Assembly: GCA_018830645.1 (NCBI GenBank)
Contig: JAHJSA010000023.1
Location: 133,482 to 197,481, forward strand
Source of the DNA: Actinomycetota bacterium
Lineage (GTDB): Bacteria; Actinomycetota; Thermoleophilia; RBG-16-64-13
Reading direction: 5' to 3'
DNA length: 64,000 nucleotides
The first letter of the stretch is position 1. Every line of letters begins with the position of its first letter. Shown piece by piece: positions 17,003 through 24,257 of this stretch. The notes beneath the pieces are model-generated. The model was not told the DNA's origin. It saw only the letters and a program-made list of their open reading frames with translations, and ran no database searches. The position numbers and the translations under genes were made by a program.

Positions 17003-18220
17003 ATGGAATTCGGCACGATGGCATTCGACTCCGAGATCAGGGTGGACTTCGACCGCCTACGTCGCGACCGTGTAGCCAAGGCGGAGGCGGCCATGCAGCG
17101 GGCCGACGTGGACGCCCTCATGGTGTTCGACCCCAACAACGTCCGCTACCTCACCAGCACCTTCCTGGGCGAGTGGTCACGCGACAAGCTGGCCCGCTAC
17201 TCGATCATGCCGCGCGGCGGTCAGCCCCTGCTCTTCGACTTCGGCAGCGCCGTGGCCGCCAAGAAGAAGACCTCTCCCTGGATCGCGGACCGGGTCTTCC
17301 CCACCTCCAGCTGGATGCGGGGCTCGGTGCCGCGGGAGGCGGGCTTCCAAGAGGAGTTCATGGCCTTCTTCATGAACACCGTCAAGGAGAACGGTCTCGA
17401 GGGCGGCAAGATCGGCATCGACCTGATCGACGTGACCCTGCTCGAGCTATTGCAGAAAGAGAACCTGACCTTGGTGGACGGGCAGGACATCATGCTCGAC
17501 GCTCGGCGGGTCAAGACCCAAGACGAGATCCACCTCCTTGACGGCGCCGCCAGCATGGTCGATGCGGCGTACAGCGCCGTGGTGGCGAACCTGCACGCGG
17601 GTATTCGCGAGAACGAACTGGTGGCCATCGTCAACGATGTGCTCTACCGCCTCGGGTCCGACCAGGTGGAAGCGGTGAACGTAGTGTCGGGCCCGCGCTG
17701 CTCGCCCCACCCGCACTACTTCACCGACCGCATCATCCGCCCGGACGAGACGGTCTTCATGGACATCATGCACTCCTACAACGGTTACCGCACCTGCTAC
17801 TACCGCACCTTCCAGGTTGGAGAAGCCAGCAAGCCACTGCACGAGGCCTACAAGAAGACGTACGACTGGCTCTACGCTTCGATCGAGCAGGTGAAGCCGG
17901 GCAACACCACGGCAGACATCGCCAGGACCTGGCCCACGGCCGAGTCACTGGGATTCGAGTCGGAAGCCGCGTGCTTCGGCCTTCAGTTCGGGCACGGCAT
18001 AGGCATGAGCATCTGGGAGAAGCCGGTGATCAGCCGGCGTTTCTCCCTCGACACCCCCACGGTGCTGGAAGAAGGGATGGTCTTCGCGCTCGAGACGTAC
18101 TGCGCGGCCTCCGACGGTTCAGGCGCGGCCCGCATCGAAGAGGAGATCGTGGTGACCGCGACCGGCCACAAGATCATCACTCGGTACCCGTGCCACGAGC
18201 TCATCTGCGTGCGGGCCTAG
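17003..18220 (+). CDS. M24 family hydrolase (creatinase/prolidase fold) with altered metal site
   Basis: 405 residues: an N-terminal creatinase-like domain (about 15-170) and a C-terminal pita-bread domain. M24 metallopeptidases use two Asp, one His and two Glu. Here the first Asp (FMDIMHSYNGYR), the His (GHGIGM) and both Glu (ALETYC and IEEEIV) are present, but the second Asp is Cys in GYRTCYYRTF, and the usual second His of the HGIG region is Trp. Relatives include Xaa-Pro peptidase, creatinase, ectoine hydrolase and the DMSP lyase DddP. GGAGG at 16991 is 7 nt from ATG 17003. It probably acts on a small imported compound rather than on peptides. Confidence 0.8.
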   Translation: MEFGTMAFDSEIRVDFDRLRRDRVAKAEAAMQRADVDALMVFDPNNVRYLTSTFLGEWSRDKLARYSIMPRGGQPLLFDFGSAVAAKKKTSPWIADRVFPTSSWMRGSVPREAGFQEEFMAFFMNTVKENGLEGGKIGIDLIDVTLLELLQKENLTLVDGQDIMLDARRVKTQDEIHLLDGAASMVDAAYSAVVANLHAGIRENELVAIVNDVLYRLGSDQVEAVNVVSGPRCSPHPHYFTDRIIRPDETVFMDIMHSYNGYRTCYYRTFQVGEASKPLHEAYKKTYDWLYASIEQVKPGNTTADIARTWPTAESLGFESEAACFGLQFGHGIGMSIWEKPVISRRFSLDTPTVLEEGMVFALETYCAASDGSGAARIEEEIVVTATGHKIITRYPCHELICVRA

Positions 18221-18236
18221 GGCGGGGAGACCGAAG

Positions 18237-19415
18237 ATGGCCGATGAGAAGCGCACCGCGCGGGCACAGAAAGACGGAACCGAAAAGAAGAGTAAGGCCA
18301 CGAAGAAGGACGGATCCAGGCACGCCGACGCCGACCGGTCCACGGACACGGTATCCGCCGAAGGCAAGGCCGAAGCCCGACGACACTCCGTGGAGAAGGC
18401 CGAGACCCGGGCCAAAGCGACGGCCAAGCGCAAGGGGTTGAGGAAGCTCACCGGCTTGGACCGCGACGGACTCCTGGGGATGCTCGAGCGCATGATGCTT
18501 ATTCGCGAGTTCGAAGAGCAGTGCGCGAACCTCTACCGCGCCGGGCGCATCCGAGGAGTCACCCACACCTATCAAGGTCAGGAAGCCGTGGCGGTGGGCA
18601 CCTGCACCGCACTTCGCATCGACGACTACATCACCTCGACCCACCGCGGCCACGCCCACGTCATCGCCAAGGGCGGCGAAGTGGACCTCATGATGGCCGA
18701 ACTCATGGGCAAGGCAACCGGCTACTGCAAGGGACGCGGCGGCTCGATGCACATCGCCGACATGACCCGCGGCATCCTCGGCGCGAACGGCATCGTGGGT
18801 GGAGGCATGGGCATCGCAGTCGGCGCCGCACTGTCGTCGAAGATGCTGGGCCGCGACACTGTGGCCGTGTGCTTCTTCGGCGACGGCGCCATGAACCAGG
18901 GCATCCTGCACGAAGTGTCCAACATGGCAGCAGTCTGGAACCTGCCGGTGGTGTTCCTCGTGGAGAACAACCTGTACGGCATGAGCGCCTGTCTCGAAGA
19001 CGCGATGGCCTGCCCCGAGCTGGATCTCGCCAAACGGGCCGACGCCTACGGCATGCCCGGGGTCACCTGCGACGGGATGGACGTGGTGGATGTGTACCTC
19101 GCGGCCAAGGAGGCGGTCGAGAGGGCTCGCGGCGGCGGCGGACCGAGCTACGTAGTGTGCGACACGTACCGATTCCTCGGGCACCACGTGGGCGATCCCC
19201 TGAGCTACCGGGACAAGAGCGAGGTGGAGCCCTGGCGGGCGCTCGACCCGATCCCGCGCCTCGGCCGGCAGTTGGTGGCCGATAAGCTCGCCACGCAAGC
19301 AGAGGTCGACGCCGTCGACGCGGCCACCCGAGCAGCCATCGCCCGCGCGCTTGCCTTCGCAGAAGCGAGCCCCGATCCAGACCCCTCGAATCTGACGGAG
19401 GACGTGTTCGCATGA
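18237..19415 (+). CDS. acoA: Thiamine-diphosphate-dependent dehydrogenase E1 alpha (AcoA/PdhA-like)
   Basis: 392 residues. Residues about 65-385 form the E1 alpha fold, with THRGHAHVIAKGG and the thiamine diphosphate motif GDGAMNQG followed by ENNLYG. With E1 beta it decarboxylates a 2-oxo acid or cleaves acetoin and loads the acyl group onto the E2 lipoyl arm. Residues 1-65 are an unusual Lys/Ala/Glu-rich, low-complexity extension with no counterpart in standard E1 alpha. The gene follows the M24 gene by 16 nt and overlaps the E1 beta gene (ATGA). Order alpha-beta-E3-E2 resembles acetoin dehydrogenase operons. Confidence 0.88.
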   Translation: MADEKRTARAQKDGTEKKSKATKKDGSRHADADRSTDTVSAEGKAEARRHSVEKAETRAKATAKRKGLRKLTGLDRDGLLGMLERMMLIREFEEQCANLYRAGRIRGVTHTYQGQEAVAVGTCTALRIDDYITSTHRGHAHVIAKGGEVDLMMAELMGKATGYCKGRGGSMHIADMTRGILGANGIVGGGMGIAVGAALSSKMLGRDTVAVCFFGDGAMNQGILHEVSNMAAVWNLPVVFLVENNLYGMSACLEDAMACPELDLAKRADAYGMPGVTCDGMDVVDVYLAAKEAVERARGGGGPSYVVCDTYRFLGHHVGDPLSYRDKSEVEPWRALDPIPRLGRQLVADKLATQAEVDAVDAATRAAIARALAFAEASPDPDPSNLTEDVFA

Positions 19416-20461
19416 GTGGCACCGCGACAGGCAACGCGGCGGCCACGGGCGCCGCCGCCACCCTCACCTACGTCCAGGCACTGAACGAGGCCTTGCGCGA
19501 GGAGATGGAGCGAGACCCCACCGTGTTCGTCATGGGCGAGGATATCGCCGTCTGGGGCGGCGGGGGCGTCTTCGGCGTCACCAAAGGACTCCTCGAAGCC
19601 TTCGGCCCAGAGCGCGTACGCGACACCCCCATCTCCGAGGCCGGTTTCACCGGCGTCGGGCTCGGCGCGGCCCTCACCGGCATGCGGCCTGTGGTGGAGT
19701 ACATGTACGCCGACTTCATGATGGTGGCCATGGACCAGATCGCCAACCAGGCCGCCAAGATCCGCTACCAGTTCGGCGGCAAGGCGCGGGTACCCCTGGT
19801 ACTTCGCACCCAGGAGGGCGCGGGTCGGGGCAACGGCCCCCAGCATTCCCAGAGCCTCGAGGCATGGTTCTGCCACATCCCCGGGTTGAAGGTGGCCATC
19901 CCCTCCACCCCGGCCGACGCCAAGGGCCTGCTGAAGACCGCCATCCGCGACGACAACCCGGTGGTGTTCTTGGAGCACAAGTTGCTCTACGGCAAGAAGG
20001 GCGAGATCCCCGCCGGCGAGCACCTGGTGCCTTTCGGCAAGGCCAACGTGCTGCGAGAGGGGCGGCACGTCACGGTGGTAGGCATCCACGTGTTGAACGA
20101 CATGGCCTTGGAGGCGGCCGACATCCTCGCGGCCGAGGGCATCGAGCTCGAGGTCGTCGATCCACGTACTCTGGTGCCGTACGACCGGGAGACCGTGGCT
20201 GCGTCGATCCGCAAGACAGGACGGCTGATCGTCGCCCACCAGGCCCCCGAGCGCGCAGGCATCGCGGCAGAGCTGATCCAGTGCGCCATCGAAGACGCCT
20301 TTGACTACTTGGACGCCCCACCCGTACGTCTCTGCGCCGCCAACATGCCGGTGCCCTACGCCAAGAGCCTGGAAGACGCGGCCATGCCCCAGGTGGCCGA
20401 CATCGTGGCCGCCGCCCGTCGCTTGATGAGCGGGTCATCGGTGGTCGGTACGCGGTCATGA
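19412..20461 (+). CDS. acoB: Dehydrogenase E1 beta (AcoB/PdhB-like)
   Basis: 349 residues with the transketolase-like pyrimidine-binding domain (GEDIAVWGGGGVFGVTKGL; RDTPISEAGFTGVGLG) and C-terminal domain (VVDPRTLVPYD). It forms the heterotetramer with the alpha subunit. The start overlaps the alpha stop and the stop overlaps the E3 start, so the three are translated as one block. Confidence 0.92.
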   Translation: MSGTATGNAAATGAAATLTYVQALNEALREEMERDPTVFVMGEDIAVWGGGGVFGVTKGLLEAFGPERVRDTPISEAGFTGVGLGAALTGMRPVVEYMYADFMMVAMDQIANQAAKIRYQFGGKARVPLVLRTQEGAGRGNGPQHSQSLEAWFCHIPGLKVAIPSTPADAKGLLKTAIRDDNPVVFLEHKLLYGKKGEIPAGEHLVPFGKANVLREGRHVTVVGIHVLNDMALEAADILAAEGIELEVVDPRTLVPYDRETVAASIRKTGRLIVAHQAPERAGIAAELIQCAIEDAFDYLDAPPVRLCAANMPVPYAKSLEDAAMPQVADIVAAARRLMSGSSVVGTRS

Positions 20462-21873
20462 CCCAAGAGTGCGATCTCGCAATCGTGGGTGCCGGCCCGG
20501 GCGGATACGTGGCGGCCCTACGGGCGGCCCAACTCGGCATGAAGGTGACCCTGGTGGAACGTGCCGCCCTGGGAGGCGTGTGCCTCAACCGGGGATGCAT
20601 CCCCACGAAGGCGATGCTGCACGTCGCCGCACTCCTCCACGAGATCCGCCACGCTGAAGACTTCGGCATCGTGGTCGAAGGTCCCGTTCGCATCGACTAC
20701 CCGGCGGCGGTCCGCCGCAGGGAGCAGGTGGTGTCGCGCCTCACTCGGGGTGTGGGAACGCTGCTCAAGCACGCGAAGGTGCAGGTGTTGACGGGAGAAG
20801 CGGCCTTCGCAGGACCCACCACACTCGAGGTGAGCCTCACCGGCAAGGACGGCGCCGCCGGCGGCCACGAAACGGTCGCGGCTTCACACATCATGGTGGC
20901 CACCGGGTCGCGCCCCGCCGACTTCCCCGTGCCGGGGGCTGTACACCCGCGGGTGATCGACTCCGACGGGGCCCTGGCGTTGGATGAAGTGCCCCGGCGT
21001 CTCCTGGTGATCGGAGGCGGGGCGGTGGGCTGCGAGTGGAGCACCATCTTCGCCCGCTTCGGAGCGGAGGTGACCCTGGTGGAGATGCTCCCCAGCCTGC
21101 TTCCCCGTGAAGACACCGACCTGGGCGCTGTGCTGGCCGACAGCATGACCAAGATGGGCGTCGCCGTTCGCACCGGCACGTCCGTGGCTTCGATAGCACC
21201 GTCTGGTGACGCCCTCGCAGTGGAGTTGACCGGCGAACACGCGGGCGCGCTCGAGGCGGACTACGTGCTGGTGGCAGCCGGGCGTGCGCCCCTCACCGAG
21301 GGCCTCGGCCTGGCAGCTGCCGGCGTGGCCACGACGGAGCGGGGCTGGGTCATCGCAGATCAGGCCGGTCGGACCAACGTACCCTCGGTGCTGGCGATCG
21401 GCGACGTCACCGGCGGCGCACTCCTCGCCCACGTGGCGTCACGGCAGGGCGTGGTCGCGGTGGAGACCCTGGCGGGCCACTCCCCCGCTCCCGTGCGCGA
21501 CGACCGCATCCCTTCAGTCACCTACACCGACCCGGAAGTGGCCAGCGTTGGTCTTACCGAGTCCGCGGCCCGCGACTTGGGCCTCGCCGTCGAAGTGGGG
21601 AGGTTCCCCTTCTCGGCCAGTGGGCGCGCGGTCGCTGCGGGCACAGAGGCCGGGCTCGTGAAAGTGGTCGCCGATTCGCGCTTCGGGAGAGTGCTCGGCG
21701 TGCACATGATAGGCCCCCACGTGGGAGAATTGCTCGCCGAGGCCGTCCTCGCTTTGGAGCTTGAAGCCACGTTGGACGAGATGACGTCGGTGATACGGGC
21801 CCACCCCACCCTCTCTGAAGCGGTGGGCGAAGGCTCGCTCGCCGCCCTGGGCATCGCCCTGCACACGGTGTAG
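20458..21873 (+). CDS. lpdA: Dihydrolipoamide dehydrogenase (E3)
   Basis: 471 residues. FAD-binding GAGPGGYVAALRAAQLG at the N-terminus, redox-active disulfide GGVCLNRGCIPTK (CLNRGC, about residues 42-47), NAD motif GGGAVGCEWS and a C-terminal catalytic HPTLSEA segment. It reoxidises the E2 lipoyl group and makes NADH. Here the start overlaps the E1 beta stop; the next gene follows after 19 nt. Confidence 0.94.
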   Translation: MTQECDLAIVGAGPGGYVAALRAAQLGMKVTLVERAALGGVCLNRGCIPTKAMLHVAALLHEIRHAEDFGIVVEGPVRIDYPAAVRRREQVVSRLTRGVGTLLKHAKVQVLTGEAAFAGPTTLEVSLTGKDGAAGGHETVAASHIMVATGSRPADFPVPGAVHPRVIDSDGALALDEVPRRLLVIGGGAVGCEWSTIFARFGAEVTLVEMLPSLLPREDTDLGAVLADSMTKMGVAVRTGTSVASIAPSGDALAVELTGEHAGALEADYVLVAAGRAPLTEGLGLAAAGVATTERGWVIADQAGRTNVPSVLAIGDVTGGALLAHVASRQGVVAVETLAGHSPAPVRDDRIPSVTYTDPEVASVGLTESAARDLGLAVEVGRFPFSASGRAVAAGTEAGLVKVVADSRFGRVLGVHMIGPHVGELLAEAVLALELEATLDEMTSVIRAHPTLSEAVGEGSLAALGIALHTV

Positions 21874-21892
21874 GAGGAGGAGCGCTCATACC

Positions 21893-23356
21893 ATGATCAC
21901 CGAAGTGTTCATGCCGGTCCTGGGCCTGACTATGGAGTCGGCCACCATCATCGAGTGGGTGGCACGAGAGGGCGACGCCATCGCGGTGGACGACACCCTG
22001 CTGGTGGTCGAGACCGACAAGGCCGCGACCGACGTGCCCTCCCCTGCGGGCGGCATCCTGGGACGGATCGTGGTCATCGAAGGCGAGGACATCCCCGTCG
22101 GCACGGTCCTCGCCTACATCGTGACCTCAGCCGACGAGATCCCGGGTCTCCCCGTGGCGGCACCTCCTGCTCCTCCCGCCTTGGCGCCCGCGGTGGCGCC
22201 CTTGGTGGCGCCCGAAGTGGCGCGCGAGGTGGCGCCCTCGGCGGCGGAGGCCGTTCCGAACGACCCCTTGCCGGCTCCCGGGCCCGACTACGTACCCGCC
22301 GCTCACGCCACCCCTGGGGACGGCGGACGCGTGTTCGCGTCCCCGCGGGCTCGAGTCAGGGCAGCCGCCCTCGGCCTGGACCTCGCCGCCATCCCCCATA
22401 GCGGCGAACGCATTATCGAAGAAGACGTCCTGAGGGCGGCGGCGTCTGGAGCCGACTCGGCCGCCGCCGTGCGACTCACGCCGCTCGCTGCCAAGCTCGC
22501 CGCCGAACTCGGCATCGATCCGGCCGACCTCGACGGGGCGCCCATGGTACGGGTGAAGGCCGCGGACCTCCTCCGCGCCGCCGCCGCAGCAGAGGCGGCG
22601 GGCCCGTCCGGCGCCATAGGGACCGCCCCTACAGCCGCCGGCCCCACGTTCCAAACGGGCGACCGGCGCAGACTCAACCGGGTACGCCGCATCACCGCCG
22701 AGAGGATGACCGAGAACTGGCGCACCGCACCCCAGGTGACCTACACCAGCCGCTTCGACATGACCCGCGCCGTCGACCTGCGTGCGCAACTCAAAGACAC
22801 GGCGGCGGCCCGAGGCGTGCGCCTCACCTACGACGCCATGTTCCTGCGGGCCGCCGCCACCGCCCTGCTGGAATACCCTGAGGTCAACGCCCGCTGGGCG
22901 GAGGGAGAGGGCATCGAACTCTGGGCTGAGGCACACGTGGGTGTTGCCGTGGACCTCGGCGGAGAAGGCCTCATCGTACCGGTCGTGCGCAACGCCCACT
23001 CCCTCGGGCTCTTCGCGACGGCGGCGGAGGTAGACCGACTGGTGACGGCCGCCCGCGGAGGACAACTCGGGCCCGACGACTACAAGGGCGGCACGTTCAC
23101 CATCACCAACCTGGGTCTGTTCGGCATCGAAGCGTTCACCCCCATCGTCAACCTGCCCGAGGCGGCCATCCTCGGCATCGGGGCGATCACCACGACGCCG
23201 GTCTTCCAAGAAGGCTCGTTCGTACCGCGCCAGACCGCCATGCTCTCGCTCACCGCCGACCACCGGCTCGTCGACGGAGCCGTCGCCGCCCGCTTCCTTG
23301 GACGCATCCGCACGCTGATGGAAGCGCCCTCGCTGCTGCTTGAACGCGGGCTGTAG
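21893..23356 (+). CDS. acoC: Lipoyl acyltransferase E2 (AcoC/PdhC-like) with two E3-binding segments
   Basis: 487 residues. The lipoyl domain (about 1-78) has the modified Lys in ETDKAATDV. After an Ala/Pro linker come two peripheral-subunit-binding-like segments, one at about 144-182 (FASPRARVRAAALGLD) and one at about 195-230 (TPLAAKLAAELGID). The catalytic domain ends with the His motif DHRLVDGAVA. E2 is the complex core that passes the acyl group to CoA. Two binding segments rather than one are uncommon. A GGAGGAGG lies upstream of the ATG. Confidence 0.92.
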   Translation: MITEVFMPVLGLTMESATIIEWVAREGDAIAVDDTLLVVETDKAATDVPSPAGGILGRIVVIEGEDIPVGTVLAYIVTSADEIPGLPVAAPPAPPALAPAVAPLVAPEVAREVAPSAAEAVPNDPLPAPGPDYVPAAHATPGDGGRVFASPRARVRAAALGLDLAAIPHSGERIIEEDVLRAAASGADSAAAVRLTPLAAKLAAELGIDPADLDGAPMVRVKAADLLRAAAAAEAAGPSGAIGTAPTAAGPTFQTGDRRRLNRVRRITAERMTENWRTAPQVTYTSRFDMTRAVDLRAQLKDTAAARGVRLTYDAMFLRAAATALLEYPEVNARWAEGEGIELWAEAHVGVAVDLGGEGLIVPVVRNAHSLGLFATAAEVDRLVTAARGGQLGPDDYKGGTFTITNLGLFGIEAFTPIVNLPEAAILGIGAITTTPVFQEGSFVPRQTAMLSLTADHRLVDGAVAARFLGRIRTLMEAPSLLLERGL

Positions 23357-23385
23357 GGTCGCCCCCGGACTCGGGAGCCACTGGG

Positions 23386-24231
23386 ATGCGGGACGAAGGT
23401 CGCAACCGGCCACTCATCGGATTCACCGTACTGGGTCCGGCCTCGGTGGGGACACTCCTCGGGGCGCTGGTGCTGGCCGGCGATGCGCCCCGCGCCTACC
23501 TTGGCACAGCGGCGGTGACCACGTTCCTTCTGGCGCTCTTGGCCGTCGTCCTGTCGCTGGCTCATCTGGACAAGCCCTTCCGGGGCTACCGAGCCCTCAG
23601 GAGGTTCCCCACCTCTGCTCTCAGCCGCGAAATCGCGGTCTTCGGCGGCTACACATGCGGCGCCGGCGTATATGCGGCGGCTATGCTCGCCGGAGCGCAA
23701 CCCCTCTGGCCCGGCGTCGCGATCGTGGTGCTTGGCGCCGCGGCGGTCCTCGCGATGGCCCACGTGTACGTCATCCCAGGTCGGCCGGCGTGGCGCCACT
23801 GGTCCACCGTGGCCGGGTTCGCCGGTTGCGCGCTCTCGCTGGGGCCGGCCCTCGCCCTCGCCCTCGCAGCCGCCTGGTGGCCCGAGACCCTCGGTGGTGA
23901 CGGCGCCTTGGTCGTCAGGTCTGTGGTGATCTCGGGTGTGGCGCTCGCGGCCGTGGCTCTGTGGGCGCGAACCGTGCGTTGGTACAAGGTCTTCGCGAGG
24001 GGCACGGTCGCCACCGAAGCGGTCCCCGGGCGCTCCTCCGGTCTGTGGGTGGCCCGCGTGGTGGTGGGGCTGATGCTCCCGGTGGTCGTTCTGGCGACCG
24101 CGCCCACCTCGGCAATGGTGGCAGCCCTCGCGGCTCTTGCGCTTCTGGCCGGAGAGACGGCGGACCGCACCATGTTCTTCGCCGCGGGCGGCCCGCGGCC
24201 CATCGGGAGCGAGATCCCGGGCGCCCGCTGA
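23386..24231 (+). CDS. DmsC-like membrane anchor subunit
   Basis: 281 residues with eight hydrophobic segments and the DmsC signatures SLAHLDKPFRGYRALRRF and SALSREI. Such subunits anchor DMSO-reductase-family complexes and exchange electrons with quinone. It precedes the catalytic and FeS subunit genes, which is the reverse of the usual A-B-C order. GGGAG lies 8 nt before the ATG; it follows the E2 gene by 29 nt and may share its transcript. Confidence 0.85.
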   Translation: MRDEGRNRPLIGFTVLGPASVGTLLGALVLAGDAPRAYLGTAAVTTFLLALLAVVLSLAHLDKPFRGYRALRRFPTSALSREIAVFGGYTCGAGVYAAAMLAGAQPLWPGVAIVVLGAAAVLAMAHVYVIPGRPAWRHWSTVAGFAGCALSLGPALALALAAAWWPETLGGDGALVVRSVVISGVALAAVALWARTVRWYKVFARGTVATEAVPGRSSGLWVARVVVGLMLPVVVLATAPTSAMVAALAALALLAGETADRTMFFAAGGPRPIGSEIPGAR

Positions 24232-24257
24232 GCGGCGCCGTCAACCGGAGGTATGAG

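Noticed and set aside
23961-24257. Longer N-terminus for the molybdopterin subunit
   Set aside because: The extra 99 residues overlap the DmsC-like coding region in another frame and have no family match; TTG 24258 has an ideal ribosome site.
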